A stretch of DNA of 64,000 bases from JAJFFW01 sp038534195 (GCA_038534195.1 JBCAXE010000017.1:1-64000), one strand, 5' to 3'; counted from the first letter of the stretch, positions 1 through 9,663 are shown. Notes: a model not told the origin generated them from the sequence alone. Translations and numbers: made by a program.

Positions 1-839
1 CCGAGCTCGCCAGCGAGCTCGGCGAAATCGCCGCCGGCCACCAGCAATTGCAACAACATCACCGCCTCCTCCTGAGACTCAACGACAATGTGGCGCGCTT
101 TTACCTCATCGCCGAGCTTGGTCACGCCGGCCTGGGACTCGTAAAAAGCGCGCACGGCCTCCGGCGTCACCACAGCGCCGATGCGGTCCTCCAGGAGCGC
201 CGCCGCCAGGATGCGGTCCCGCGCGATCTGAATCCGCCGCGCCACCGATGATTTACGATGCACGCCCTCATCAACGGCTTCGCGCGCCAAAAGACGTTGC
301 TCCACATAACTGTCGACGAGCCCGCGCGAAAAAGCCGTGGCCGGCGTCAACGTCTCGCCTTCACGCAAGTGCCCAACGGACCGCGCCGCCGCTGTCACAT
401 CAGAAAGATGCACATAGCGCCCGCCGATGCGCGCCAGGATGGGGTCTTCGGCGTCTACCGGTGCGCGCGGACCGCTCTCCCCGGGTTCGGCGTAATCTTG
501 CGGCGCGAAAAACACATTGTCGGCGATCCACAATCCCGCGATGATCCAGATAATGCCGGCGATAGCCACATAGGCGCGCCCGGCGCGCGTCGGCAGCCAG
601 GCAACGAAATCCTTCGAACCGCGCCAGACAGCCCGGGCGGCTGTACCGAGCCCCGCCGTGACCGCCATAAGAAAATGCCGGACGCCCTGCCACAAGGCGC
701 TGTCGAGCGCGCCGGCGATCCGCCAGACCGTGGCGATCAATTTGCCGACCGCCCGGAGCACCGCCATGACGGCGCCGCCGGCGGCGCGGCCAATATCGCC
801 CGCCGTATCGAGATTTGAAGATTTGCCGCTCTTGGTCAT
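1..839 (-). CDS. PpiC/parvulin-type peptidyl-prolyl isomerase, 3' end cut by window edge
   Basis: The reading frame runs open from the ATG at 839 to the window edge, so only about 280 N-terminal residues are present. The N-terminal 80 or so residues are Gly/Ala-rich. They are followed by one hydrophobic segment near residues 90-110 (AYVAIAGIIWIIAGLWI), which looks like a membrane anchor that places the rest in the periplasm. The visible part ends in a typical parvulin opening, VKARHIVVESQEEA followed by GGDFAELA, preceded by a helical SurA-like region. Proteins of this class help fold outer-membrane and periplasmic proteins. It is divergent from secA, an arrangement known in alphaproteobacteria and in keeping with an export-related role. 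The isomerase domain is incomplete here, so its catalytic residues cannot be judged. Confidence 0.85.
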   Translation of the reverse strand, partial: MTKSGKSSNLDTAGDIGRAAGGAVMAVLRAVGKLIATVWRIAGALDSALWQGVRHFLMAVTAGLGTAARAVWRGSKDFVAWLPTRAGRAYVAIAGIIWIIAGLWIADNVFFAPQDYAEPGESGPRAPVDAEDPILARIGGRYVHLSDVTAAARSVGHLREGETLTPATAFSRGLVDSYVEQRLLAREAVDEGVHRKSSVARRIQIARDRILAAALLEDRIGAVVTPEAVRAFYESQAGVTKLGDEVKARHIVVESQEEAVMLLQLLVAGGDFAELAGEL

Positions 840-922
840 AGACAGCGTTGACGGACCCTCATCTTGCGCGTTCCCGTTCCCCTGCCTCTCGCGCCGCTCC
901 AATTCGAATTCTACAGCGTTCG

Positions 923-951
923 TTGACACTTAAAACGCCCCTGCTTATCTC
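923..951 (+). promoter_or_regulatory. Candidate sigma-70-type promoter for secA
   Basis: A perfect TTGACA (923-928) is followed after 17 bases by TATCTC (946-951), which matches only three of six -10 positions. It lies about 90 bases before the secA start, in the divergent gap between secA and the isomerase gene. It is read from sequence only. Confidence 0.45.
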
Positions 952-1040
952 ACGTCTACTCATCACAAGGGGTTATCGCATGTCTCGGCGGGCTTCTCCT
1001 CCGCGCGATGACACGAAATTACTGATTAAGGCTTACCTTT

Positions 1041-3896
1041 ATGGCGCTTCTCGGGATTGCAAAGAAGATTTTCGGGTCCTCAAACGACCGTCGGCTCAAG
1101 CCCAAATGGCGCCGCGTCGAAGCCATCAACGCCCTTGAAGACGACCTCGCCAAACTGACCGACACGCAATTGGCGGCGAAAACCGCCGACTATAAGAAGC
1201 GTTACGAAGACGGCGAGACGCTCGACGATCTCCTGGAAGAAGCGTTCGCCACCGTCCGCGAGGCGGCCAAGCGCGCGCTCGGTCAGCGCCATTACGACGT
1301 TCAGCTTGTGGGCGGCATGGTGCTCCATGGCGGCGACATCGCCGAGATGAAAACCGGCGAAGGCAAGACCCTTGTGGCGACGCTTCCTGTTTATCTGAAC
1401 GCGCTCACCGGGCGCGGCGTCCACGTCATCACGGTCAACGATTATCTCGCCAGCCGTGACGCGGAATGGATGGGCCGGGTTTATGAACGCCTCGGCATGA
1501 CAACCGGGTGCATCGTACACGGACTGGATGACCGTCAACGGCGCGAGGCTTACGCGTGTGATATCACCTACGGCACCAATAACGAATTCGGTTTCGACTA
1601 TCTGCGCGACAATATGAAATCGACCATGGAAGAGATGGTCCAGCGCGGCCACCACTTCGCGATTGTGGACGAGGTCGATTCCATTTTGATCGACGAGGCG
1701 CGTACGCCGCTGATCATTTCAGGGCCTACGGACGATAAGTCCGAGCTCTATATGACGATCGACGGCTTTATTCCTGAGCTTGACGAAGACGACTACGAAA
1801 TCGACGAGAAAGCACGCTCCATCGTTTTGACCGAAGAGGGCAATGAGAAGATTGAAGACCTATTGCGTGAGGCGAGCCTGCTTGAAGGCGACAGTCTTTA
1901 TGACGCGGTCAATATCTCCGTCGTTCACCACGTAAACCAGGCGCTGAAAGCGCATAAGATTTTCCAGAAAGACAAAGACTATATCGTCCGCGGCAATAAG
2001 GTCGTGATCATCGATGAGTTCACCGGCCGTATGATGGAAGGCCGGCGCTGGTCGGAAGGTCTGCACCAGGCGGTGGAAGCCAAAGAAAAGGCCGAGATTC
2101 AACCCGAAAACCAGACCCTCGCCTCAATCACCTTCCAGAATTATTTCCGGCTCTATGAAAAGCTCGCCGGTATGACCGGCACCGCGATGACGGAAGAAGC
2201 CGAATTCGCCGATATCTACAAACTGAATTCGTTTGAAATTCCCACCAACAAGCCGATCGCGCGTGAGGATTTCGACGACGAACTCTACATGACGGCGGAC
2301 GAAAAATATAAAGCCATCGCTGTTCAGATCGCCGATTGCCATCGCCGCGAACAGCCTGTCCTCGTCGGCACGGTCTCCATTGAAAAGTCGGAAATTCTGT
2401 CGGACCTTCTCTCCGACAAAAAATTCTTCAAGCAAGTGGCGCAGTCTCTTCGCGAGCGCGCGGATGAACTGAAAGAGAAGGAAGCCGATCTGAAAGCCGA
2501 AGCGCTCGACCGCGCCGACTATCTTGAATCGCTCTCCACCAAAAAGATCCCGGTGCCGCATAATGTTCTGAATGCGCGCTTCCACGAGCAGGAAGCGGAA
2601 ATCGTCGCGCAGGCCGGCGCGCCCGGCGCCGTCACCATAGCGACGAACATGGCTGGCCGCGGCACCGACATCCAGCTCGGCGGGTCGGTGGACATGGAAC
2701 TCATGGCGTCCCTTGACGAAGGCGACGACGAGGCGACGATCGCTAGCAAAAGGTCGGAGATCGAAGCGAAAATCGAAAGCGCGAAACAAAAGGCGCTTGA
2801 GGCCGGCGGTCTTTATGTTCTCGCCACCGAACGCCACGAAAGCCGGCGCATCGACAATCAGTTGCGCGGACGATCCGGCCGTCAGGGCGACCCCGGCGCC
2901 ACCAAGTTTTTCCTGTCGCTTGAAGACGACCTCATGCGCATCTTCGGGTCCGGCATGGAGAAAATGCTCAAACGCTTCGGCATTCAGCCGGATGAATCGA
3001 TCGAGCATCCGTGGTTCACCAAAGCCGTTGAGACCGCGCAGAAAAAAGTTGAACAGCGCAATTTCGACATGCGCAAAAACGTGCTGAAGTTCGACGACGT
3101 CATCAACGATCAGCGCAAGGCGATATTCGAGCAGCGCATTGAGTTCATGTCGTCGGACACGGTTGACGATATCGTCACCGACATGCGCGAACAGCTTGTG
3201 GACGATGTCGTCGCCGCGCGCATCCCGCCGAAATCCTATGCGGAGCAATGGGACCTTGACGGCCTCAGCGCGGACCTGGACGAAGTCTTCAGCAAGGATT
3301 TCGACGTGAAAAGATGGGCCGCTGAGGAAGGCGTCGCCGACGCGGAAATCGTCGAACGGCTGAGCGAAGAAACGTCAAAGCTCGCGGCGCAGCGCGCGGC
3401 GGAAGTCGGATCGGAAACGATGCGCCGGGTTGAAAAAGCGTTTCTTCTCCACGTCCTCGACACCAATTGGCGCGAGCACCTGCAGCAGCTTGACCATCTT
3501 CGCTCCGTGATCTGGATGCGCTCTCACGCGCAGCGTGATCCGGTCAACGAGTTCAAGACGGAATCCTTCGCCCTGTTTGAAAGCCTCCTCGACGGTCTGC
3601 GCCGCGACGTCACGCGCATGCTGATGCATGTTCAGGTGCGCGCGCCAGAAGAAGCAATGCCCGAACGCCGCGATATTCCGACGACGGAAACCCATGTGGA
3701 CGCCACCACAGGCCAGAACGAAATGGCCGAGCAGCCCGCCCGCGGCGCCTCCGCCGGCGTCGGCACCATGTCGGCGCGCAAACGCGCCGAAGCGGTCGAT
3801 CCCCACAATCCCGAAACCTGGGGCCGCGTCTCCCGCAACGCCCCCTGCCCCTGCGGCTCAGGCCAGAAGTTCAAACACTGCCACGGATCAATCTGA
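1041..3896 (+). CDS. secA: Preprotein translocase ATPase SecA
   Basis: SecA is the cytosolic motor that binds SecYEG and drives unfolded preproteins across the inner membrane by ATP hydrolysis. The protein has 951 residues, slightly longer than E. coli SecA (901), as is usual in this class. Visible motifs are Walker A MKTGEGKT (about 103-110), the DEVD Walker B box (about 210-213), the RTPLIISG region, the second-half helicase motif TNMAGRGTDI and QLRGRSGRQGD. The C-terminus carries the CxC-x8-CH zinc motif (C936, C938, C947, H948) that binds SecB or phospholipid. The start MALLGIAKKIFG matches the family N-terminus, and an AAGG sequence lies just upstream. The gene stands alone. Confidence 0.98.
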   Translation: MALLGIAKKIFGSSNDRRLKPKWRRVEAINALEDDLAKLTDTQLAAKTADYKKRYEDGETLDDLLEEAFATVREAAKRALGQRHYDVQLVGGMVLHGGDIAEMKTGEGKTLVATLPVYLNALTGRGVHVITVNDYLASRDAEWMGRVYERLGMTTGCIVHGLDDRQRREAYACDITYGTNNEFGFDYLRDNMKSTMEEMVQRGHHFAIVDEVDSILIDEARTPLIISGPTDDKSELYMTIDGFIPELDEDDYEIDEKARSIVLTEEGNEKIEDLLREASLLEGDSLYDAVNISVVHHVNQALKAHKIFQKDKDYIVRGNKVVIIDEFTGRMMEGRRWSEGLHQAVEAKEKAEIQPENQTLASITFQNYFRLYEKLAGMTGTAMTEEAEFADIYKLNSFEIPTNKPIAREDFDDELYMTADEKYKAIAVQIADCHRREQPVLVGTVSIEKSEILSDLLSDKKFFKQVAQSLRERADELKEKEADLKAEALDRADYLESLSTKKIPVPHNVLNARFHEQEAEIVAQAGAPGAVTIATNMAGRGTDIQLGGSVDMELMASLDEGDDEATIASKRSEIEAKIESAKQKALEAGGLYVLATERHESRRIDNQLRGRSGRQGDPGATKFFLSLEDDLMRIFGSGMEKMLKRFGIQPDESIEHPWFTKAVETAQKKVEQRNFDMRKNVLKFDDVINDQRKAIFEQRIEFMSSDTVDDIVTDMREQLVDDVVAARIPPKSYAEQWDLDGLSADLDEVFSKDFDVKRWAAEEGVADAEIVERLSEETSKLAAQRAAEVGSETMRRVEKAFLLHVLDTNWREHLQQLDHLRSVIWMRSHAQRDPVNEFKTESFALFESLLDGLRRDVTRMLMHVQVRAPEEAMPERRDIPTTETHVDATTGQNEMAEQPARGASAGVGTMSARKRAEAVDPHNPETWGRVSRNAPCPCGSGQKFKHCHGSI

Positions 3897-4247
3897 TGCG
3901 GCGCGATGAGGCGTAGCAGCCGGCGTCAAATTCTCAATCGTCAATTAAAACCACAGGAAGTCCGCCGAAGGCGGACAATCGCGCGTTACCGTTCGAATGT
4001 CTGCAGCTGCGGGCAAAATCCTGACATAAGGGATTGGCGCATTGACCGGGTATTTCGTGACCCTGTGTGGACATTCGCCTGTTGGGCTTTCTATATCCAT
4101 TTTTTCCGCGCATCTCAGCGATAGTCTCGTTAACGACCTATATGCTTAACGGATACCAAATGCCGGGCGGCACATTGAAGACCAAATTTGAAGTTGCACT
4201 TAACTTCGCGGCGCTATAGCTGGCGACAAGATAACAGAGCAGCGGCG
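3897..4247. other. Intergenic region with one hairpin
   Basis: No convincing gene is seen. A perfect hairpin, GTCCGCC-gaa-GGCGGAC, lies at 3960-3976, about 65 bases after the secA stop. It lacks a following T-tract on either strand, so it may be a transcript-end structure but is not a textbook terminator. The short open frames here have unusual composition and no recognisable sequence. The promoter of the next gene presumably lies in the AT-richer part near 4090-4160. Confidence 0.4.
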
Positions 4248-4709
4248 ATGGAAATTAAGATGGAAGTAGCGGTCGAAAAACCAAACCGCTTCGGCGTAAT
4301 CGCCATGGCAATCGCCGCTTTGGCGTTGTTCTTAACAGTCACCCATTGGGTCGCCGGGCCGTTTAATCCATCCCCGCCCATCGAAGACCAGATTGTCGAA
4401 ACAGCTGTGAAGATCAAAGAGGCCGCTCAACGCGCCGTGACAGGCGACCCCGCGCCGGCGCCTGAAGAACCTGCTTTCGATATCGATCGCGCATTACAGA
4501 TTACATCCATTTCCTTGGCCGGTCTTTCGATGGCCGCAGCGCTTTTCGCGCTGTTTCTGCGGGAACGACAAGGTCCGGCATTGATTGGCTTTTCCCTTGG
4601 CGGCGCGGTGTTGATGATGACCTGGCTGCAATGGCTGGCGCTGCTGATTGTCGGGGTTATTTTGATTGCTGCGATCGTCAATAACATCGGCGATATTCTT
4701 TCCTTTTGA
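4248..4709 (+). CDS. Small membrane protein of unknown function
   Basis: I do not recognise a family. From the ATG at 4248 the product has 153 residues. An in-frame TTG at 4188 would add 20 unlikely residues. The layout is a short charged N-terminus, one hydrophobic segment (about 15-35), a Pro/Ala-rich periplasmic-type stretch (about 40-80), and three closely packed hydrophobic segments in the second half (about 90-150), ending in NNIGDILSF. This suggests a four-helix inner-membrane protein. It stands alone between secA and the convergent accA, so the context gives no function. Confidence 0.6.
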   Translation: MEIKMEVAVEKPNRFGVIAMAIAALALFLTVTHWVAGPFNPSPPIEDQIVETAVKIKEAAQRAVTGDPAPAPEEPAFDIDRALQITSISLAGLSMAAALFALFLRERQGPALIGFSLGGAVLMMTWLQWLALLIVGVILIAAIVNNIGDILSF

Positions 4710-4882
4710 CGATTGCCGCGCCCGGGGACGGCCGGTTGACGTTAAGACTGCGTGTTACAGACGTAAGCATGAATGCACAGCGGACGCCGCAATGTCCGTT
4801 TCCGACAGAAATTGCCGTGTGGATATTTGATCCGTAATGACCGCTTTGGACCAGAAGGCGGTCATCCGAAAAGCGATACCCC

Positions 4883-5860
4883 CTAAGCAATCCCCGTCCT
4901 GCCGATCGACAGGAACTTCTCGCGGCGGTGTTTGCGTAGCTCGTCGGCGGACATTGTCTCCAGCTCCTGGATCGCGCTTTCGACCGCGTCGCCGAGGCGT
5001 TCAACCGTGAGCGCCACATCGCGATGGGCGCCGCCCACCGGTTCGGGGATGATGGCGTCCACAACGGAGAGGCTCACCAAATCGTCGGCGGAGATCTTCA
5101 TCGCTTCGGCGGCCTCGGGCGCTTTGTTTTCGCCTTTGCCGGCGGCGTCTTTCCACAAGATCGACGCGCATCCTTCCGGCGAGATCACCGAATAGACGGA
5201 ATGCTCTAGCATCAGGACCCGGTTCGCGGCTGCGAGCGCCACCGCGCCGCCGGAGCCGCCCTCACCCACAATGACCGACACGAGCGGCGCGCCGAGCGAG
5301 AGGCAACGCTCCGTACAGGTTGCAATTGCTTCGGCCTGGCCCCGCTCTTCGGCGCCGCGGCCCGGATAGGCGCCGGGCGTGTCGACGAGGGTCACCACCG
5401 GCAGGTTGAAGCGTTCGGCCATATCCATCAGACGGATCGCCTTGCGATAGCCTTCGGGCGAGGCCATGCCGAAATTATGGCGCACCCGGCTTTCGGTGTC
5501 GGCGCCTTTTTCATGACCGATCAGCATCACTGAGCGGCCGCGCAGACGCGCCGGACCGCCGAGGATCGCCGCGTCTTCGCCGAACGCGCGGTCGCCGGCG
5601 AGCGGCGTGAAGTCTTCCACCAGCATCGAGACGTAATCTGAAAAATGCGGCCGCCCGGCGTGGCGGGCCACTTGCGTTTTCTGCCAGCGCGTCAGCTTGC
5701 CGTAGGTTTCGCTGAGGAGCTGCTCGGCTTTGGACTGCAGCTTCTCGATTTCCTCATCGACGCTGACCCCGTCCACGGGCTCCATCTGACGCAGATCTTC
5801 GATCCGGCCTTCAAGTTCAGCGATGGGCTTTTCAAAATCGAGATAGGTGCGCATGGCCAT
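4883..5860 (-). CDS. accA: Acetyl-CoA carboxylase carboxyltransferase subunit alpha
   Basis: AccA pairs with AccD to move the carboxyl group from carboxybiotin to acetyl-CoA, making malonyl-CoA, the first step of fatty-acid synthesis. The start is set at the ATG at 5860 (MAMRTYLDFEKP), which has a good AGGAG upstream and fits the family N-terminus. An in-frame start at 5914 would add 18 unrelated residues. The 325-residue product matches the E. coli length (319). Family sequences include LIGHEKGADTE, the PEGYRKA region, TLVDTPGAYPGRGAEERGQAEAIA, the oxyanion-hole glycines in VGEGGSGGA and the YSVISPEGCASILWKD stretch. accD is not in the window. Confidence 0.97.
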   Translation of the reverse strand: MAMRTYLDFEKPIAELEGRIEDLRQMEPVDGVSVDEEIEKLQSKAEQLLSETYGKLTRWQKTQVARHAGRPHFSDYVSMLVEDFTPLAGDRAFGEDAAILGGPARLRGRSVMLIGHEKGADTESRVRHNFGMASPEGYRKAIRLMDMAERFNLPVVTLVDTPGAYPGRGAEERGQAEAIATCTERCLSLGAPLVSVIVGEGGSGGAVALAAANRVLMLEHSVYSVISPEGCASILWKDAAGKGENKAPEAAEAMKISADDLVSLSVVDAIIPEPVGGAHRDVALTVERLGDAVESAIQELETMSADELRKHRREKFLSIGRTGIA

Positions 5861-6006
5861 AAGGCGGTCTCCTGTTGCGGCCTCGTAAATAAGCGCGCCG
5901 GTCACGCGGCGCAATCGCCGTCAGCGGCATCCCGGCCACATCCCGGCGAATTCATTGTCGCGCAGCGACGGTTTCTTTTTTCCTAAGGCGGCGGGCGACG
6001 CGCCGG

Positions 6007-7674
6007 TCAGGTCTTCCCGGGCTTCACCCGCGGGGTGAGCGCGCCTTCCTTTGTCGCCTCCGGCGTTTGCATGACCGTGTCGTCACCGTCGAATCGCGTG
6101 CGCAACACCGCCTCAAAATCCATGCGTCTGCGGAGCTCTTCCATACCGGCCGCCCGCAAGGACTGGCCGATCACGACGCGCGATAACCGGTCGCTTACCG
6201 GCGCCGTGTTCGAGACCGCCAACGCCGCAAGCGCGGCCTGGCCCGGAATATCGTCAACGGCTGCATCGAACGCCGCCTCAACGATGCGCGCCATCATATC
6301 GGGGTCGGCGTGCACCGCATCCGACGAAACGGTTTGCACGAACGGCGCGTCCAGCGAAACGCCCGCGCTCTCCGCGACCGCCGCGGCGGCGACAGGATCG
6401 AGCACGGCGAGCAGGTTCGTCAGTTCGATCAGCTCCATGGCGCTGCCGTCGTCCATGGAGGCGATCGATCCTGTGCCGAGCATGGCGTAGAGCCAGCGCG
6501 CGGCGCTCTTGCCGTCGCCGACCGTCATGCGCGCAAGCGCGAACCGGCCCGCTTCCGACGGCGGGATCAACGCGCCGTCAAGCGCCGAAATCGCATCGCT
6601 ATAGACCAACGACGTCGCGTATGCGCGCGGAAAACTGTCGGCGATCGACAAGGCCTTGGCGATACGCGCGGACTTGTCGCGCAGGAACTCCGGCGCCGTC
6701 ATTTGTTCGATCGATTGGAAGACAATGACGTCCGTCAACGGATCACCCGGGCGCTCAGCGGCGATATCGGCGGCCCGCGCAATGTCGGCCACGTCGACCG
6801 TGACGCTCCGATAGAGCGTCGCCATCTCCCTGCCGGAGACGACGCCCATGGACGCGGCGCGCGCTGCAGCGGCGATCCGCGACTGCACGTCCACAGACCC
6901 GTCATTGGCGATGGCTTTCAAAACGCCGGCGTCCGCCACATCGAGGAGCGACGGTAATAGCGGGAGTTGCAATTGGCGAAGCGCCGCGAGATGCAGCGCA
7001 TTTTCCGGCGCCGGCGGCGTCTTCGGCGCGGCTCCGGTCGCCAGCGCCCTCAGGAATAAAGCGTCCCCTTCGGAAAGGGCGCCGCTGTCGCGAAGGAGCC
7101 CGTATGTGAGATCGGCGGCGTCATTTTCGCCCGCCGCCGCATAACAAAGGACGCGAAGCTTTACCCAGAATGGCGCGTCGCGGCCGCCCGATAAGCCCGC
7201 ATTGCGCCGGCACGCCGCATCTGTATCGCCGTCGAGCAAATCAGCGAGCGCGAGCGCCTGACCCACCTGCGGATCGTTTGCGGGCGCGCTCGACAGGCTC
7301 GCCACATTGCGCACTTCCTCAGAAAAGCCGGCACGCGCGAGCGCCAGAAGCTTGCGCCCTCCGAGCGATGCAGGCGCGCCTTCAGGGCCAGCACCGGCCG
7401 ATAGTAATGTGCGGCGCAGGACGCCGCCGAGGCTTGGCGTCATCGGCCGCGACGGCGCTTTTTCAAGAAGAAATTCGAGCGTCTCGGCGTCCGCGCCGCG
7501 CCACAGATCAGGGTCCATCGCGCCCTGGCCGGCGCGCAGGACGCCCGTTGAAAACGCATCCTGCGCCAACGACGTGCGCTCGACGGGCGCCGTCAGGCTC
7601 GTCTGCGCGAGCGCTGCGCCGCCCGTGGCCAGCATCAGCGCCGCCATGATCGCTACGGTCTTCTTATTGGTCAT
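6007..7674 (-). CDS. Exported alpha-helical protein of unknown function
   Basis: I do not recognise a characterised family. The start is the ATG at 7674, behind a strong AGGAGG-type ribosome site. Starting upstream at 7737 would add 21 Arg-rich residues. The 555-residue product begins with a clear signal peptide (MTNKKTVAIMAALMLATGGAALAQT). The mature part is almost wholly Ala/Leu-rich helix with no cysteine cluster or enzyme motif, which suggests a periplasmic helical-repeat scaffold. Its start overlaps the end of the 48-residue membrane ORF upstream by 11 bases, so the two are translationally linked. They are divergent from aroK-aroB. Confidence 0.75.
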   Translation of the reverse strand: MTNKKTVAIMAALMLATGGAALAQTSLTAPVERTSLAQDAFSTGVLRAGQGAMDPDLWRGADAETLEFLLEKAPSRPMTPSLGGVLRRTLLSAGAGPEGAPASLGGRKLLALARAGFSEEVRNVASLSSAPANDPQVGQALALADLLDGDTDAACRRNAGLSGGRDAPFWVKLRVLCYAAAGENDAADLTYGLLRDSGALSEGDALFLRALATGAAPKTPPAPENALHLAALRQLQLPLLPSLLDVADAGVLKAIANDGSVDVQSRIAAAARAASMGVVSGREMATLYRSVTVDVADIARAADIAAERPGDPLTDVIVFQSIEQMTAPEFLRDKSARIAKALSIADSFPRAYATSLVYSDAISALDGALIPPSEAGRFALARMTVGDGKSAARWLYAMLGTGSIASMDDGSAMELIELTNLLAVLDPVAAAAVAESAGVSLDAPFVQTVSSDAVHADPDMMARIVEAAFDAAVDDIPGQAALAALAVSNTAPVSDRLSRVVIGQSLRAAGMEELRRRMDFEAVLRTRFDGDDTVMQTPEATKEGALTPRVKPGKT

Positions 7675-7810
7675 CCCCGCCTCCTGTCGCCGGCGCGCCG
7701 GTCGCCTCTTCTTCAATGAGCTGCGTTTCCGGCTCAATCATGCCGCCGTAAATATAAAGCCCCACCAGTGCGACCACCGCGATCAACACCATAATCAGAA
7801 TAAAACGCAT
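7664..7810 (-). CDS. 48-residue single-TM protein
   Basis: This small gene starts at the ATG at 7810. It encodes one hydrophobic helix near the N-terminus (FILIMVLIAVVALVGLYIYGG) and a polar acidic/Gly tail (QLIEEEATGAPATGGG). It overlaps the following exported-protein gene by 11 bases on the same strand, which supports real expression and a shared operon. Function is unknown. It could be a membrane anchor or accessory for the downstream protein. Confidence 0.55.
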   Translation of the reverse strand: MRFILIMVLIAVVALVGLYIYGGMIEPETQLIEEEATGAPATGGGDDQ

Positions 7811-7911
7811 ATGCGCCCTCGTCACCAACAGATCGAATCGTTCGCCAGCATAGCGGACTGACGCAATTGCGCCCACTCTCCCTAAAAGTACGGTTTTTCA
7901 AGGACATTCGC

Positions 7912-8529
7912 GTGTCATCCCCTAGCGTGCTTGCGCGCGACGCCTTATTTCTGGCGCTTATGGCCGCGCACGCGAACAATCAGACACCGTTCTCCCCCGA
8001 CCGGACTATCGCGCTGGTAGGAATGATGGGCGTCGGTAAGACAACAGTCGGACGCCGGCTGGCGCCGAAGCTCGGCCTGCCTTTCTTTGACGCCGACGAG
8101 GAGATCGAGAAAGCCGCCGGCATGTCGGTCGCCGATCTTTTCACCGAGCATGGCGAAGAAAGTTTCCGCCGCGGCGAGGCGCAAGTGATCGAACGGCTGG
8201 TGTCCGGACCGCCCATCGTCCTGGCCACCGGCGGCGGCGCGCTCACCAGCGACGCGACCCGCGCGCTTCTGAAGGAACAGACATTAACCGTCTGGCTCAA
8301 ATCCGACGTCGATACGATCGTGAAGCGCGCAACGCGCCGGGGCACGCGGCCGCTCTTGATGAAAGGCGACGCCCGCGCGACCATCGTCCGGCTGCTAGAG
8401 GAACGCGCGCCGCTTTACGGACAGGCCGACATCGCTATCGAAAGCCAGCATGGCCCCCATTCAAAAACCGTGGCGGCGATTATTGACGCTCTGATGGTGC
8501 ACAAGAAGGCTGGAAAGGATCAACACTGA
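7912..8529 (+). CDS. aroK: Shikimate kinase
   Basis: Shikimate kinase phosphorylates shikimate at the 3-hydroxyl with ATP in the chorismate pathway. I chose the GTG at 7912 because AAGGA lies seven bases upstream; the ATG at 7960 (MAAHANNQ) is the alternative. Both fall before the enzyme core. In the 205-residue version, Walker A GMMGVGKT is at about 37-44, the shikimate-binding Asp in FFDADEEIE at about 60-62, the Arg in SFRRGE near 86, TGGG at about 106-109 and the lid Arg in RGTRPLL. Its stop overlaps the aroB start (TGATG), so the two are translationally coupled. Confidence 0.95.
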   Translation: MSSPSVLARDALFLALMAAHANNQTPFSPDRTIALVGMMGVGKTTVGRRLAPKLGLPFFDADEEIEKAAGMSVADLFTEHGEESFRRGEAQVIERLVSGPPIVLATGGGALTSDATRALLKEQTLTVWLKSDVDTIVKRATRRGTRPLLMKGDARATIVRLLEERAPLYGQADIAIESQHGPHSKTVAAIIDALMVHKKAGKDQH

Positions 8530-9656
8530 TGGAGCGCAAGACCGTGCGCGCGGCGCTTGGCGATCGCGCCTATGACATTGTGATCGGGCCTGCGCTTCTG
8601 GAGGACGCCGGCGCCCGCATCGCGCCTCTCCTGAGACGCCCAAAAACCGTTATCGTCAGTGACAAGACGGTTTACGCTGCGCAAGGCGCGCGTCTTGAGG
8701 CGGGCCTCGCCGCCGCGAATATTGCGTTCGACAAGATATTGCTTGAGCCCGGCGAAGGGACCAAGACGCTCGCACAATTGGAAACTCTCTTGTCCGGCCT
8801 TCTCGACCGTGGGGTCGACCGCAGCGACATGATCATCGCATTCGGGGGCGGCGTCGTGGGCGACATTACCGGGTTCGCCGCCGCGATCCTGCGGCGCGGA
8901 TGCCGGTTTGTGCAGATCCCCACGAGCCTCCTGGCGCAGGTGGATAGCTCCGTCGGCGGAAAAACCGGCGTCAATACGCCCCAGGGCAAAAATCTTGTGG
9001 GCGCTTTCTATCAGCCGTCCCTCGTGCTCGCCGACATTGACGCCTTATCGACGCTTGCGCCGCGCCAGATGCGCGCAGGCTATGCAGAAATCGTGAAATA
9101 TGGCGCGCTTGGCGACGCAGCGTTTTTCAACTGGTTAGAGGAAAATGGCGCCGCCCTGCTCGCGGGCGAACAGGCGTCGCTCGCCCACGCGGTCCAGCGG
9201 TCCTGCGAGATGAAAGCCGCGATTGTCGCAGAAGATGAGCGCGAGGAAGGCAAGCGCGCGCTCTTGAATCTCGGCCACACCTTCGGTCACGCGCTCGAAG
9301 CCTCTTTCGGCTTCAGCGACCGGCTGCTCCACGGCGAGGCTGTCGCCGCCGGCATGGGGCTCGCCGCTGACTATTCGGTGCAGATGGGCGTTTGTTCCAC
9401 GGCGGCGGCCGACCGGCTGAAAGCGCATTTGCGCGCGGTCGGATTACCCGCCGGTATTGAAGATATTCCGGGCGCCAACAGCCTTAACGGCGATGATCTC
9501 TTGGCGCTCATGATGCAGGACAAGAAAGTCCAGGCGGGACGATTGGCGCTGGTGCTCATGCGCGATATCGGCGAGGCCTATATTGTACGCGCCGTCGACA
9601 TGACCCAGTTGAAACAATTTTTATCGGAAAGGACAGGCGCCGCGGCGCGGGCCTGA
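8529..9656 (+). CDS. aroB: 3-dehydroquinate synthase
   Basis: AroB is the NAD- and metal-dependent enzyme that converts DAHP to 3-dehydroquinate, the second step of aromatic synthesis. The 375-residue length is typical. The NAD-binding stretch GGGVVGDITGFAAA and the phosphate/substrate region VDSSVGGKTGVN are both present. The three metal ligands lie in GYAEIVKYG (Glu), NLGHTFGHALE (His) and LLHGEAVAAGM (His). The gene shares its start with the aroK stop. It is followed after seven bases by the CorC/HlyC gene, a neighbourhood common in alphaproteobacteria. Confidence 0.97.
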   Translation: MERKTVRAALGDRAYDIVIGPALLEDAGARIAPLLRRPKTVIVSDKTVYAAQGARLEAGLAAANIAFDKILLEPGEGTKTLAQLETLLSGLLDRGVDRSDMIIAFGGGVVGDITGFAAAILRRGCRFVQIPTSLLAQVDSSVGGKTGVNTPQGKNLVGAFYQPSLVLADIDALSTLAPRQMRAGYAEIVKYGALGDAAFFNWLEENGAALLAGEQASLAHAVQRSCEMKAAIVAEDEREEGKRALLNLGHTFGHALEASFGFSDRLLHGEAVAAGMGLAADYSVQMGVCSTAAADRLKAHLRAVGLPAGIEDIPGANSLNGDDLLALMMQDKKVQAGRLALVLMRDIGEAYIVRAVDMTQLKQFLSERTGAAARA

Positions 9657-9663
9657 AGGAACC

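Noticed and set aside
2124..3248. Long antisense open frame inside secA (374 codons)
   Set aside because: It is a mirror of secA codon bias. The protein has Phe/Arg/His-rich composition and no family sequence.
3960..3976. Perfect hairpin GTCCGCC/GGCGGAC as a secA terminator
   Set aside because: No T-tract follows on either strand, so it is noted only as a structure in the gap.
3906..4124. 72-codon plus frame after secA
   Set aside because: Arg-rich, no ribosome site, no family. The region is better seen as intergenic.
4838..4866. Inverted repeat ATGACCGC/GCGGTCAT near the accA end
   Set aside because: The loop is long, and the minus-strand continuation is not T-rich, so it is not called a terminator.
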